From: Labrys sp. WJW
GTDB taxonomy: Bacteria > Pseudomonadota > Alphaproteobacteria > Rhizobiales > Labraceae
Length of the DNA stretch: 34,428 nucleotides
Assembly: GCF_001676615.1 (NCBI RefSeq)
Contig: NZ_LYXZ01000015.1
Location: 1-34,428, forward strand
Direction: 5' to 3'
Both the position numbers and the translations under genes were made by a program. The notes below the pieces were generated by a model. That model had not been told where the DNA came from, ran no database searches, and was given only the letters and a program-made list of their open reading frames with translations. Shown piece by piece: positions 1 through 8,474 of this stretch (within the stretch, counting starts at the first letter, position 1; each line of letters starts with the position of its first letter).

Positions 1-99
1 ATCGAACCTGATTTCTGAATCAGGCTCGATGCTGTAATTCCTTGTTGCCGCATCTTTTTTGCCGAAAACCGCTACCCACTTTTCGGCGCGATGCTCTAG
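1..99. repeat. RIME-like palindromic intergenic repeat
   Basis: Bases 1-13 and 18-30 form an inverted repeat with one mismatch around a 4-base loop. A second nested palindrome follows: GCATC at 50-54 pairs with GATGC at 90-94, and GCCGAAAA at 61-68 pairs with TTTTCGGC at 80-87. The inner part, ending in GATGCTCTAG, resembles the RIME-type dispersed elements I know from rhizobial genomes. The element may begin before base 1. No gene is visible from 1 to 200. Confidence 0.7.
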
Positions 100-200
100 C
101 CCTGTCGGCGAAACATCGGGCTTCTTGGGCTCACCCACCGCGCCGGAGGAGAAAGGACGGCTCGGGAAAATGCACAAACCGTTCGGGATAACGATACCAG

Positions 201-494
201 TCAGGCTTTTTCTGGAATTGAGGCTGGATTGCGCGCGGTGTGTCGAAACCGCAGCACAATAATGTCATCGCCGACGATCTGATAGTCGAGCAGATATGGA
301 TAGGGGATCAGGAAAACCCGACGCACATCTGCAATTCTTGTCCTTGCACCAGCGTGTGGCTGAATCTGCAAGAGTAGAAGGATCGCCGACATGCGCGCTT
401 CGATCTTTGCAGCCCCGGCAGGAGAGCGCTCTGCGATGTAACCCAGGGCTTTATCGATCTGCTGAAGTGCTCGTTTTGAATAACGCAGGCTCAC
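201..494 (-). CDS. ParE/RelE-family toxin of a type II toxin-antitoxin pair
   Basis: A 97-residue protein with the ParE/RelE layout: an N-terminal alpha hairpin (residues about 4-45, with AIxxI-like helices) followed by a beta sheet holding the family signature (RRVFLIPYPYLLDYQI, then IIVLRFRHTAR near the C terminus). ParE members poison gyrase and RelE members cut mRNA at the ribosome; the sequence does not say which applies here, though ParE-like is closer. The start is a GTG that overlaps the TGA of the upstream antitoxin by 3 bases, which indicates translational coupling. Length is normal for the family. Confidence 0.85.
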   Translation of the reverse strand: MSLRYSKRALQQIDKALGYIAERSPAGAAKIEARMSAILLLLQIQPHAGARTRIADVRRVFLIPYPYLLDYQIVGDDIIVLRFRHTARNPASIPEKA

Positions 495-718
495 AGGCGG
501 TATTTGGATAGCACCGATTTCACCTCAGCCGAGGACGCCACATCACCGCGCGCCACTTCGGCCTTGGCTTCGATCAGGTCCGCTATTTCTTCCGGTGTCA
601 TTTCGACTATTGGCTCTTCGCCACCGGCATAGGCCAGCAGCATACGCGCGACCTGATCCTGCATCTCGGGAGGCAGGGCCCGCACTTTCTCAAAAGCTTC
701 GCGGAGCAGTTTTGTCAT
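491..718 (-). CDS. Antitoxin partner of the ParE-like toxin
   Basis: A 75-residue acidic protein immediately upstream of the toxin and overlapping it. The N-terminal helix (AFEKVRALPPEMQDQVARML) and the later TPEEIADLIEAKAEVARG segment match the small antitoxins commonly paired with ParE/RelE toxins in Alphaproteobacteria. A C-terminal toxin-wrapping segment (AEVKSVLSKYRL) is expected. No clear ribbon-helix-helix or AbrB motif is evident, so autoregulation by DNA binding is not shown. Starts at an ATG; the ribosome binding site is weak. Confidence 0.8.
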   Translation of the reverse strand: MTKLLREAFEKVRALPPEMQDQVARMLLAYAGGEEPIVEMTPEEIADLIEAKAEVARGDVASSAEVKSVLSKYRL

Positions 719-842
719 AAGGCCAATGTAGCAACTTCACCGGGCTTTTGCAGTGGCATTTTGGTGCTGATAGGCAACAACCCCTCCTGCAGATGGGGAA
801 GGACGTTCACCCTCCAATCGGCTTATTCGGTACGCCTGCGCT

Positions 843-1736
843 CTACGGCGACAAGCCCGCCTCCTCGACCTCCTCGACATCCACGCCGACCCAAAGTCCG
901 ATGAAGGCGGAGGGAGAGCCGATGAATGAGCCTGATATCGGTATGGCCTGATGTGGTTCCCGCACGGCCGCGATGCGAATCAGCCGGTCGGATGCCACCA
1001 GGCCGTTGGTCGGGTCGAACTCGATCCAGCCGATATCCGGCAGATAGACGTCGGCCCAGGCATGGCTCGCCCCTGCTCCCTGCAGCACGGGCGCCCCGGC
1101 CTCCGGAGGCGGGTCGAACAGATAGCCCGAGACGAAGCGCGCCCCGAAGCCGAGCAGCCGGGCCGCGGCGATGAACAGGGCCGCGAAGTCGCGGCAGGCG
1201 CCGCTCCGGTTTGCGAAGGTGACGGCCGGGTCCTGGGTCGACTGCTCGAAGCGGGTGACATAGGCGAACTCGCCATGGATCTCCTGGCACAGGCCGGTCA
1301 AAAGATCGCGCGCCCCGCCTGGATGACGCTTCGGGGCGCCGGCGATCCAGAGCCTGAGCTCGTCGGGATAGTCGTCGGCCGAGGCGAGCATGGCAGCGCC
1401 GAGATCGATGGTCTCGTCGGCCGAATAGGTCACCGGGAAAGGCGCTTCCCCGCCGGTCAGATGGATCGTCGGCACGGCCGAGGCGAAACGCTCGATCTCG
1501 AGCCGGCTCTCGATCGACAATTCGCCGGCCTGCCCCGTGAACACGCCGGTACAGACCTCGTTGCCGAAGACATCATAGGTCCAGGCGAACTCGGCGGGCA
1601 GCGAGGTGGTAAGGGTGGCCGAGATCAGCCGCATCTCGTGGCTGTCGCGTGGGCGCAGCATCATGCGATGCGGCCCGAAACTAACCGATTCGGCATAGCG
1701 ATAGGTCGTGCGATGGCTGACGATCAGGCGTTTCAA
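843..1736 (-). CDS. Transglutaminase-like cysteine protease family protein
   Basis: A 297-residue cytosolic protein. Residues 1-80 match the bacterial transglutaminase-like N-terminal beta domain (LIVSHRTTYRYAESVSFG, then MLRPRD). The catalytic core follows, with Cys181 in SGACRDFA, His225 in SHAWADVY and Asp241 in EFDPTN, so the triad is complete. Members act as peptidases or amide hydrolases; the substrate is unknown. I chose the TTG at 1736 because an AAGGGAG ribosome binding site sits 8-9 bases upstream and the N terminus then starts exactly where the family does. Longer reading upstream runs antisense to the next gene and is not credible. It is divergent from the serine palmitoyltransferase gene across 196 bases, so they may share a control region. 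Confidence 0.88.
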   Translation of the reverse strand: MKRLIVSHRTTYRYAESVSFGPHRMMLRPRDSHEMRLISATLTTSLPAEFAWTYDVFGNEVCTGVFTGQAGELSIESRLEIERFASAVPTIHLTGGEAPFPVTYSADETIDLGAAMLASADDYPDELRLWIAGAPKRHPGGARDLLTGLCQEIHGEFAYVTRFEQSTQDPAVTFANRSGACRDFAALFIAAARLLGFGARFVSGYLFDPPPEAGAPVLQGAGASHAWADVYLPDIGWIEFDPTNGLVASDRLIRIAAVREPHQAIPISGSFIGSPSAFIGLWVGVDVEEVEEAGLSP

Positions 1737-1892
1737 GGCACGAACTCCCTTCAGGCAGCAGATTCGTCCGGGTCCGGATGGACGATACGAAAAAATAGGG
1801 TAAGACCGAAACGAGCCGGCGACAGGGGAAACTCTTGCCGGGCGTTCGAGTTTCATGATCTGGCGACATCGCCGGGAATCATAAGAAAGACT

Positions 1893-1916
1893 CAAGCCAA
1901 TCCGTTGATTGGCTTG
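1893..1916 (+). promoter_or_regulatory. Perfect 10-bp hairpin just upstream of the spt ribosome binding site
   Basis: CAAGCCAATC (1893-1902) and GATTGGCTTG (1907-1916) are exact complements around a CGTT loop. The structure ends 5 bases before the AAGGAG ribosome binding site of the serine palmitoyltransferase gene. There is no T-tract, so it is not a standard terminator. It could be an mRNA leader structure affecting translation or a regulator's operator; the sequence alone does not decide. Confidence 0.55.
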
Positions 1917-1932
1917 GAAACAAGGAGTGACG

Positions 1933-3147
1933 ATGGCAGGGCCGCCGGGCATCAGGGCACGATCGCAGGGTTTCGCCGATATTTTCGAGCGCTCCACCGG
2001 GGGTGCCCTTACCCCGCTCAACGTGGTGATCGAGCGCGTGCTCAGCCCGGTTCGTGCCGTGATCGAGGGGCGTGAGACCCTGATGTTCGGCACCAATTCC
2101 TATCTCGGCCTCAATTTCGACCCCACCTGCATCGAGGCGGCCAGCACGGCGCTGGCGAGCTTCGGCACCGGCTCGACCGCCTCGCGCGTCGCCAGCGGCA
2201 ACCAGGCCCTGCATGTCGAGCTCGAAAAAGCCATCGCCGAGCTCTACGGCCGGCGCGATGCCGTGGTGTTCTCCACCGGCTTCATGGCCAATCTCGGTGC
2301 CATCGGCGGGCTGGTGCGCGAGGGCGATGCCGTGGTGCTCGATGCCCATTGCCATGCCTCGATCTTCGATGCCTGCAGGTTATCGGGCGCGAAAATCCTC
2401 ACCTTCAAGCACAATGACGCTGCCGATCTCGCCCGCGTCATCGCGCAAAGCGAGATCGCACCAAGCCGCCTGCTCGTCATCGTCGAGGGCCTCTACAGCG
2501 TGCTCGGCGATGTCGCCGACCTCAAAGCAATCAGCACCGTGACCGCGCAGAGCGGGACGGTGCTGCTGGTCGACGAGGCCCATTCCCTCGGGCTCTTTGG
2601 CGCCAAGGGGCGCGGCGTTGCCGAAGCGCAGGGCGTGGAAGACAAGGTCGACGTCATCGTCGGCACCTTCTCCAAGAGCGTCGGCGTGGTCGGGGGCTAT
2701 TGCGTCACCCACGATCCGGCCTTCAGGGCCCTGCGCTTTGCCGCACGCAGCTATCTCTACACGGCTTCCCTGCCCCCGCCGGTGGTGGCCGCCGCCCGGC
2801 AGGCCCTGTCGATCATCGCTGATGACAGCGCGCGCCGCGCTAGCGTGTTCAGCCATGCCGAGATGCTGCATCGCGGCCTGACCGGCCTCGGCCTGCCGCC
2901 TCTCGCCCCGCCCGGCCCGGTCGGCGCCGTGCGCATGCCGGGCATCAAGGCAGGGCTCGACACCTGGACCGCCCTGCTCCGCGCCGGGCTCTACGTCAAC
3001 ATGCTGATCCCGCCGGCCACGCCCAATGGCGAAGTGGTGCTGCGCTATTCGGTTTCCGCAGCCCACAGTGCCACCGACATCGAGGCCGCGCTCGACATCA
3101 TCGCCACGGCGGGCCGCCAGACCGGCGTGCTCAGGCCGGCGGCCTGA
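1933..3147 (+). CDS. spt: Serine palmitoyltransferase (alpha-oxoamine synthase family)
   Basis: A 404-residue PLP enzyme that condenses L-serine with a fatty acyl thioester to 3-ketosphinganine, the first step of sphingolipid synthesis. Visible features are the PLP-stacking His141 in DAHCHASIFD, Asp214 and His217 in VDEAHSLG, and the PLP lysine Lys248 in VGTFSKSVG. The end (LYVNMLIPPATPNG...GRQTGVL) is very like the sphingomonad enzyme, which favours SPT over KBL or HemA relatives. The ATG at 1933 has AAGGAG 5 bases upstream. It is transcribed towards the glycosyltransferase operon, with only 15 bases between the two stops. The nearby dedicated ACP suggests an acyl-ACP donor, which is inference. 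Confidence 0.88.
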   Translation: MAGPPGIRARSQGFADIFERSTGGALTPLNVVIERVLSPVRAVIEGRETLMFGTNSYLGLNFDPTCIEAASTALASFGTGSTASRVASGNQALHVELEKAIAELYGRRDAVVFSTGFMANLGAIGGLVREGDAVVLDAHCHASIFDACRLSGAKILTFKHNDAADLARVIAQSEIAPSRLLVIVEGLYSVLGDVADLKAISTVTAQSGTVLLVDEAHSLGLFGAKGRGVAEAQGVEDKVDVIVGTFSKSVGVVGGYCVTHDPAFRALRFAARSYLYTASLPPPVVAAARQALSIIADDSARRASVFSHAEMLHRGLTGLGLPPLAPPGPVGAVRMPGIKAGLDTWTALLRAGLYVNMLIPPATPNGEVVLRYSVSAAHSATDIEAALDIIATAGRQTGVLRPAA

Positions 3148-3162
3148 GACAACGGAGCGATC

Positions 3163-4494
3163 TCAGACGACCTTGGGCGCCGCGGTGGATTTCGGGGTGC
3201 GCACGAACTCGCTGCGCTTGCGGAAGATCACCTCGCGCTGAGCGGGGCCGATGACGGCGCCGATGCGGAAGAGATCGCGGGAGACCTGCACGAATTCCCG
3301 CAGGAAATCGGAGAGGCTGGTCTGTCCGGGCCGCAGGGACAGGTTGCCGGCCCTGAGGAACACGAAGAGCGCGACATAGCCGATCAAGAGCTGGCCGACC
3401 AGGACACCGGCCAATTCCCAGCGCAGCGGTGCTCCCAGCACGATCGCGCCGATGCCGGCCGGCAGGGCCACCGCCCAGGCCAGGCCCGACCACCACACCC
3501 CCAGATGCATCGCCGCCTTGAGGCGATCGGTGAGCGAGAGCGAACCATCGCCGAGGATCGGGCAGAGCAGGCGCAGCATCACCTCGCCGAAGCCCTTGGT
3601 CCAGCGCTGCTGCTGGGTCATCCACGCCTTCATCGTCTCGGGAAGTTCGCCGGGCACAGGCACGCTCATCAGGAACGAGCCGCGCCGGCCGATGCGCCAG
3701 GCCCGGTAGGACAGGTCGAGATCCTCGGCCAAGGTGCCCCCGCGCCAGCCGCCGGCCGCCTCGATCGCCTCGCGGCGCCAGACGCCGCAGGTGCCGTTGA
3801 ACGGCAGGGGATGGCCGGCCCAGCAGCGCGTGCCCTGCTCGATGGCGAGATGCGCGTCGAGCAGCACCGCCTGGGTACGCGTCAACGGGTTGGCATCCCG
3901 GTTCAGATAGTCGAAGCGGGCCTGGATGAAGGCGAGTTTGGGATCCGCCAACAGGCAGGTCATGGTCTTCTTGAGGAAATCGGGGTCAGGCACGTAATCG
4001 ACGTCGAGAATGGCGAAAAAGCCATGCGGCGTCAGCGTCATCGCATTGGCGAGCGCGCCGGCCTTGTATTCGGTGCGGTCCTTGCGATGGATCAGCACCA
4101 CGTCGAAGCCCAGCGCCCGGCGCCGCGCCACCTCTTCGTTGGCGAAGACGGTGGAGCCGTCGGTGGAATCGTCGAGGATCTGGATATGCAGGCGCTCGCG
4201 CGGCCAATCGAGGGCGGTGGCGGCGTCGAGCGCACGGGCAACCATGGCGCCTTCATTGAAGGTGGGGATCTGCACCACCACATCCGGAAGGTCGGCCCTG
4301 TCAGGCAGGCCCCGGGCCAGCAAAAGGCGCTCCGCCTCGACGCCGGCCTTGCGCAGGCGCCAATGCTTGAAGACGAGATAGAAGGTCGCCAGGGTCGAGC
4401 CGAAGGTGACCGACCAGCCGAGCAACGATATCACGGCCAAGATCACCGCCAGCCAACCGGCGACCGCCCAGAAACTCTCCCACAAACCCGTCAA
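3163..4494 (-). CDS. Membrane glycosyltransferase family 2, probable glycolipid glycosyltransferase (third of three)
   Basis: A 443-residue integral membrane protein. An N-terminal membrane segment (about residues 8-42) precedes a GT2 domain with VVQIPTFNE, ILDDSTD, the DVD metal site in AILDVDYVPD, TLAEDLDL and the QQQRW motif typical of CesA-like enzymes. Three or more membrane segments follow. Such enzymes add sugars from nucleotide-sugar donors at the cytoplasmic face. As the last gene of the operon it probably adds a sugar to the lipid made upstream; the sugar is unknown. The listed start is TTG; a second in-frame TTG at 4485 lies better spaced from the GGAG at 4497-4500, so the true start may be there. 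Confidence 0.85.
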   Translation of the reverse strand: MTGLWESFWAVAGWLAVILAVISLLGWSVTFGSTLATFYLVFKHWRLRKAGVEAERLLLARGLPDRADLPDVVVQIPTFNEGAMVARALDAATALDWPRERLHIQILDDSTDGSTVFANEEVARRRALGFDVVLIHRKDRTEYKAGALANAMTLTPHGFFAILDVDYVPDPDFLKKTMTCLLADPKLAFIQARFDYLNRDANPLTRTQAVLLDAHLAIEQGTRCWAGHPLPFNGTCGVWRREAIEAAGGWRGGTLAEDLDLSYRAWRIGRRGSFLMSVPVPGELPETMKAWMTQQQRWTKGFGEVMLRLLCPILGDGSLSLTDRLKAAMHLGVWWSGLAWAVALPAGIGAIVLGAPLRWELAGVLVGQLLIGYVALFVFLRAGNLSLRPGQTSLSDFLREFVQVSRDLFRIGAVIGPAQREVIFRKRSEFVRTPKSTAAPKVV

Positions 4495-4530
4495 ACTCCG
4501 TCTCTCAGCCCCATACTCGCCTATCGTCTC

Positions 4531-5763
4531 TCACCGGTCACCACGCTTGGGCGTGCGCACGAAATCGTGCCGGCCAGCGAAGGGAGCGGCGACCACGCTC
4601 GCCGAATTGGCCAAAGCCAGAAAGACGAGCAGGGCCGGAATTGCGATCAGGGTTGCCCCGTAGCGGATGATACCACCCCGGCGCAAGCGCAGAAATGGCG
4701 GCAGGGTGATGAAAACGGCTGCGATCCCGGCATAGAGGGCGGCAGCCGTCACCAGAACGGCATGTCCGCTGCCGAAGCCGCGCAACAGGCCGTCGAGCAC
4801 GAAGGCGGCGGCCGCCAGCACGAAACAGGGCAGGCCCAGTTGCAGGCCGAGCAGCAGGCTGGTGCCGAGCTTGGCGCCCAGTTTCCAGTTCGAGCGCCAG
4901 GCGAGCGGCAGCCCCTTGCGCGCGACCTGGACGAAGCCGGTCGACCAGCGCGCCTGCTGCACGCGCCAGCTGACGAGATCGGCCGGCGCCTCGCAGGTCA
5001 GCGGAGGCTCGAGCATCAGCTGGCCATGCCAGCCGGCGGCATAGCTGCGCAAGGTCAGGTCGAGATCCTCGGCCAGCGTATCGGGTGACCAGCCGCCCGC
5101 GGCCTCGATGGCGGCGCGGCGCCAGACCGCGCCGGTGCCGTTGAACTGGAACATGTCACCGCCGGCCTGCCTTCCCGCCTGCTCGGCAAGGAAATGCGCA
5201 TCGACCGAGAATTGCTGGCCCAAAGTCATCCAGTTCTGGTCGCGATTGCCGAACTCGAAGCGGAACTGCACGAAGGCTGCCTGCCGATCGGCGGCCAGCA
5301 CCGCCGCCGCCTGCCTCAGCCATTGCCGCGGCGCCCTGAAATCGGCGTCGAGAATGGCGATCAGCGGGGCATCGCAACGCTGCATGCCTTCGGCAAGGGC
5401 GCCGGCCTTGAAGCCGTCCCGGTTCACGCGCCTGGCCTGCTGCACCGCCGGGCCTCCCGGCGGCAGGCCGGCGATGGCGGCGGCGGCCAGGGCCGCCGTC
5501 TCGTCGGTGGAATCATCGAGAAGCTGGACGGTCAGCCGGTCGGCCGGCCAGTCCAGCGCCAGGGCCGAGGCCAGGGCTCCCTCGACGGAACCGGCCTCGT
5601 TGTAAACAGGGATCTGCAGGAGGACATGCGGGGGCTCGCCATCCGGCTTCATCGGCGGCGGCCGGTAGCGGCGCGCGCGCCAGGCAAGGCGCAGATGCTG
5701 GCCAAGCAGGACGACGAGGAAAAGGCCGGCAACAAGGCCGATGACATCGATCACCAGCAGCAT
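4531..5763 (-). CDS. Membrane glycosyltransferase family 2 (second of three)
   Basis: A 410-residue protein with an N-terminal membrane helix ([20 protein letters not shown]), a full GT2 domain (LLQIPVYNE, LLDDSTDE, AILDADFRAP, TLAEDLDLTL, QQARWSTGF) and C-terminal membrane segments. All catalytic aspartates and the QxxRW motif are present. It is a paralogue of the next gene and probably extends the glycan head group. Its ATG shares a base with the TGA of the preceding glycosyltransferase gene (TGATG), so the two are translationally coupled. The longer frame upstream overlaps the preceding gene and is rejected. Confidence 0.87.
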   Translation of the reverse strand: MLLVIDVIGLVAGLFLVVLLGQHLRLAWRARRYRPPPMKPDGEPPHVLLQIPVYNEAGSVEGALASALALDWPADRLTVQLLDDSTDETAALAAAAIAGLPPGGPAVQQARRVNRDGFKAGALAEGMQRCDAPLIAILDADFRAPRQWLRQAAAVLAADRQAAFVQFRFEFGNRDQNWMTLGQQFSVDAHFLAEQAGRQAGGDMFQFNGTGAVWRRAAIEAAGGWSPDTLAEDLDLTLRSYAAGWHGQLMLEPPLTCEAPADLVSWRVQQARWSTGFVQVARKGLPLAWRSNWKLGAKLGTSLLLGLQLGLPCFVLAAAAFVLDGLLRGFGSGHAVLVTAAALYAGIAAVFITLPPFLRLRRGGIIRYGATLIAIPALLVFLALANSASVVAAPFAGRHDFVRTPKRGDR

Positions 5764-6869
5764 CAGTGTCGCCCCGACAGCGCTATCGTGGCCGTGCCCC
5801 AGGCAAGGCGGCGCGCCGCGAGGGCGTTCAGCCATAGCACCGGCATGAGCGCCTCCCTGGCCAGCACGGCCAGCGGCATGGCTGGCGAGAGCGGCCAGCC
5901 CTTGCGCCAGGCGAGGACGCATTCGGCCGCGGGCCAGAGGAGGATCGTCAGCGCCAGCAGGGGTATGGCGGGCAGGCCGAGGAGAGCGGCGCCGGCGAGC
6001 GCCGCAAGGCAGGCGGCAGGCAAGCCGGTCAAAGGCTCGGCGGCGAAGGCCAGGGGCTCCTCGAGGCGCCGGCAGATCGCCCAGCGCAGATGGCGCCGCC
6101 AGATCTCGCCAGGCCGGCGGGCGCCAAGGTCCTGATCGACGGTGGCCGCGGCAAAGACCGGTCGTAGCCCCCTCGCCTTCAGGAGCTTGGCCAGGGCATG
6201 GTCGTCGGCGACGGCGCGCAGGATCGCCCGCAGGCTGCCGGCAGCTTCGAGGTCAGACCGCCGCAGCAGCATGGCCGCGCCGATGCCGGCTCCGCCCCCG
6301 AGCGCGGAGAGCGCCAGCAGCAACCGCCCGCCATAGGTGTTGACGAGGCTGGCTTCCAGCATGGCCGCAAAATTGCCGGGGCCCCGCGCCACGGGCACGG
6401 AAGAGACCAGTCCGACCCCCGGCGCCAGGCTCGCCATCATCGCGGTCAGGGTATCGGGCGGCAGAATGGTGGCGGCATCCTTGATCAGCAGGAGGTCATG
6501 GGCCGCAGCCTCGACCGGTTCGAGGAGATTGGCGATCTTCGGATTGGCGCCCGGAATGGGCGTGGTGAAGAGGATGCGGGCGGGAGCTTGTACACCCTCC
6601 CCTTTCAGGGGAGGGTGAGAGGCTGCGAACTGCACCGAGAACAGGACTTCGAGGCCGGGATCGTTCAGATCGGTCAACTTCCTGTTTGCCTCATTCTGCG
6701 CTTCCTCGGCGCGGCGGAGCGGCACCAGCACCGAGACGGGCCCGCGTTCGCCGGCAACGGCCCGGCGCGCCGCCAGCGCCGGCTGGAGCAAGGCGAGCAG
6801 CGTGGAACCGAGCAACAGGGCGACGAGAGCGAGCCACCACAGGCCGGCCAGGGCCGCGAATAACGTCAT
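5763..6869 (-). CDS. GT21/HpnI-like ceramide glycosyltransferase family protein, with a palindrome inside the gene
   Basis: A 368-residue protein with an N-terminal membrane helix and three to four C-terminal ones. The order of motifs matches ceramide glucosyltransferase and HpnI: SVLVPLR (residues 46-52), LEVLFSVQ (73-80), [10 protein letters not shown] (107-116), a D2 region with a single Asp131 ([11 protein letters not shown]), [10 protein letters not shown] with Asp222/223, and R259-x-x-R262-W263. The stretch after SVQ, where relatives have DPADPA with the first catalytic aspartate, is instead partly encoded by a 25-base palindrome (residues 85-93). This protein may be altered or inactive, or may use a different residue. 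It overlaps its neighbours by ATGA and TGATG. Confidence 0.78.
   Translation of the reverse strand: MTLFAALAGLWWLALVALLLGSTLLALLQPALAARRAVAGERGPVSVLVPLRRAEEAQNEANRKLTDLNDPGLEVLFSVQFAASHPPLKGEGVQAPARILFTTPIPGANPKIANLLEPVEAAAHDLLLIKDAATILPPDTLTAMMASLAPGVGLVSSVPVARGPGNFAAMLEASLVNTYGGRLLLALSALGGGAGIGAAMLLRRSDLEAAGSLRAILRAVADDHALAKLLKARGLRPVFAAATVDQDLGARRPGEIWRRHLRWAICRRLEEPLAFAAEPLTGLPAACLAALAGAALLGLPAIPLLALTILLWPAAECVLAWRKGWPLSPAMPLAVLAREALMPVLWLNALAARRLAWGTATIALSGRH
6593..6617. repeat. 25-base palindromic repeat inside the GT21-like gene
   Basis: CACCCTCCCCT and AGGGGAGGGTG pair perfectly over 11 bases around a TTC loop. It is read in frame on the minus strand as HPPLKGEGV, a peptide that commonly appears where short palindromic elements of this type sit inside genes. 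It resembles the CTCCCCT...AGGGGAG family seen between genes at 29638-29820 and 33263-33409. Confidence 0.75.
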
Positions 6870-7663
6870 GGTCCGCTTCTCTCCCGCTCCTGCGTCAACG
6901 GCACGTCGACACCGGGACGATCGAGCAGCCAGTCGCCGAAACGGGCGGGCAACAAAGTGAGCAGGCGCAGACCCGCATAGAGAATGAAGGGAAAGGCGAT
7001 CACCGGCTTGCGGCGGTCGAGGCCGCTGCGGATGATGCGGGCCGCCCTGGCGGCGGTGACCTTGAGCGGTTGCGGCGCGACGAGCTCGGCGTTGAGCGGC
7101 GTGGTGACGAAGCCCGGCGCGATCAGGCTGACGGCAATGCCTTCGCGCTTCAGTGCCGGCCTGATGCCTTCGGCATAAGCGTGAATGGCGGCCTTGGCCA
7201 TGGAATAGGCCGGCGAGGACGGGAAGCCGCGCAGGCCCGCCAGCGAACCGACCAAGGCGACGTGACCGCGGCCTCGGCGACGCATGGCTTCCAGTGCTGG
7301 CTCGATGGTGTTGACAGCTCCCATCAGATCGACGGCGAGCACGGCCCGCATCGCCTCACCGGGGTCGAGCGGCCTTTGCGCGCTGGTGCCCGAGACGATG
7401 CCGGCGCAGGCAATGGCGAGGTCGATCGGTACCTCGCCGTCCCGCGCCGCGACCCAGTCGGCAAGCGCCACGCGATCCCGGACATCGATGCGGCCGGTGA
7501 CGACCATGGCGCCGCGCGCCTGGCAGAGCTCGGCGACGTCGGACAGCCGTACCGCATCCCGGCCAACAAGGAAAAGGTGGGTTTCAGGCGTGGCATATTC
7601 GAGGGCGAGAGCCCTGCCGATCCCGCTGCTGGCCCCGGTGATCAGCACGGTCCGGCCGCTCAT
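6866..7663 (-). CDS. Short-chain dehydrogenase/reductase, candidate 3-ketosphinganine or 3-ketoacyl-ACP reductase
   Basis: A 265-residue classical SDR. The NAD(P) glycine motif is TGASSGIG (residues 9-16) and the catalytic residues are Ser140, Tyr153 and Lys157 (YSMAK). The usual structural Asn is replaced by Asp112 (AVDLMG). The C-terminal segment ([22 protein letters not shown]) is hydrophobic and resembles membrane-associated ketosphinganine reductases. The context allows two roles: reduction of 3-ketosphinganine, or reduction of the ketoacyl-ACP made by the adjacent synthase. ATGA overlaps on both sides place it inside the operon. Confidence 0.85.
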   Translation of the reverse strand: MSGRTVLITGASSGIGRALALEYATPETHLFLVGRDAVRLSDVAELCQARGAMVVTGRIDVRDRVALADWVAARDGEVPIDLAIACAGIVSGTSAQRPLDPGEAMRAVLAVDLMGAVNTIEPALEAMRRRGRGHVALVGSLAGLRGFPSSPAYSMAKAAIHAYAEGIRPALKREGIAVSLIAPGFVTTPLNAELVAPQPLKVTAARAARIIRSGLDRRKPVIAFPFILYAGLRLLTLLPARFGDWLLDRPGVDVPLTQERERSGP

Positions 7664-8058
7664 GCCCCCCTCTCCATCGCGCGCGACAGAGTCGCTTCCG
7701 CCATGCAAGCGACGACGCCGCCGCTCGTCTTGACGAAGAGGCGCAGCACGGCCGGTTCGCCGTCCTCGTGACGCTTGACCGTCCGCCCCGATATCTCGAC
7801 TTCAGCCCCGACGGGCACCGGTGCCATGAAGCGGGTGGACAGGCCTGCGATCACTGCCTGCGGCAGGAAACGCCGCACCGCCTCATTGAGATAGGCGACC
7901 AGCAGCATGCCATGCACGGGCGCAGCCTCCAGGCCGATGGTGCGGGCGATGGCAGCGCTGACATGCAGGGGATTGGTATCGCCCGAAGCCCGGGCGAACG
8001 CCTCGACCTCAGCCTTGCCGATCGGGCCGATGGTGAGCGATGGCATCGAGGCACTCAT
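7660..8058 (-). CDS. MaoC-like hot-dog dehydratase, catalytic subunit (HadB-like)
   Basis: A 132-residue single hot-dog domain. Residues 25-50 carry the hydratase signature ASGDTNPLH with Asp27 and His32, followed by AAPVHGML. It should dehydrate a (3R)-hydroxyacyl thioester, or run the reverse hydration. The gene next to it encodes another small hot-dog protein lacking these residues; the pair resembles HadA/HadB-type heterodimers. The start ATG overlaps the upstream TGA as ATGA. Longer upstream frames are antisense or out of family. Confidence 0.82.
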   Translation of the reverse strand: MSASMPSLTIGPIGKAEVEAFARASGDTNPLHVSAAIARTIGLEAAPVHGMLLVAYLNEAVRRFLPQAVIAGLSTRFMAPVPVGAEVEISGRTVKRHEDGEPAVLRLFVKTSGGVVACMAEATLSRAMERGA

Positions 8059-8474
8059 CGCGCCAGCTCCGGCTGGAACAACCGGTAGGTCGCTGCGAAA
8101 TCGGCGATGACCTCGCCATCCCGGCCTTCGATATGCGCCTCGATCTGCACGTCGTCGGGCATGGATGCATCCGCCCGCCGGGTGATCACGAAGCGGATCT
8201 CCTCGCCGATGCGCAAGGCGCGCCGATAGCTGAAGCGCTGGGCGATCAGCACGGGTATGAGATGCTCCTCGCCGGCAAGATCGTCGAAGGCGGCCTTGGC
8301 GGCCGGATGCCACAGCCAGATCGCCGGAAAGGTCGCGGGAACCTCGTCGCCATCGCCCGCCATCCCCCCGCTCATCGCACTATCGAAGGCGGTCGCCTCG
8401 CGATAGCGCCGCACGGCGTCCGCCTCGACCCGAGCCGCGATGGGGCCGATCCGCAGGGGCGGCGGCGCGCTCAT
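8055..8474 (-). CDS. FAS1-type dehydratase N-domain hot-dog protein, probable non-catalytic subunit (HadA-like)
   Basis: A 139-residue protein with the substrate-binding half of double hot-dog dehydratases: VPATFPAIWLWHPA (residues about 51-64), then LIAQRFSYRRALRIGEEIRF, typical of the MaoC N-terminal domain. The D-x4-H catalytic signature is absent. It probably pairs with the downstream catalytic subunit to form an acyl-ACP dehydratase. Assignment to a heterodimer is inferred from size, adjacency and ATGA coupling at both ends. Confidence 0.75.
   Translation of the reverse strand: MSAPPPLRIGPIAARVEADAVRRYREATAFDSAMSGGMAGDGDEVPATFPAIWLWHPAAKAAFDDLAGEEHLIPVLIAQRFSYRRALRIGEEIRFVITRRADASMPDDVQIEAHIEGRDGEVIADFAATYRLFQPELAR

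Noticed and set aside
951..2075. Long open frame on the plus strand across the transglutaminase gene
   Set aside because: Antisense to a gene with a complete catalytic triad; composition (Arg/Gly/Pro-rich) is that of a GC-rich shadow frame. The same applies to 3505-5088, 20530-21798 and similar stretches.
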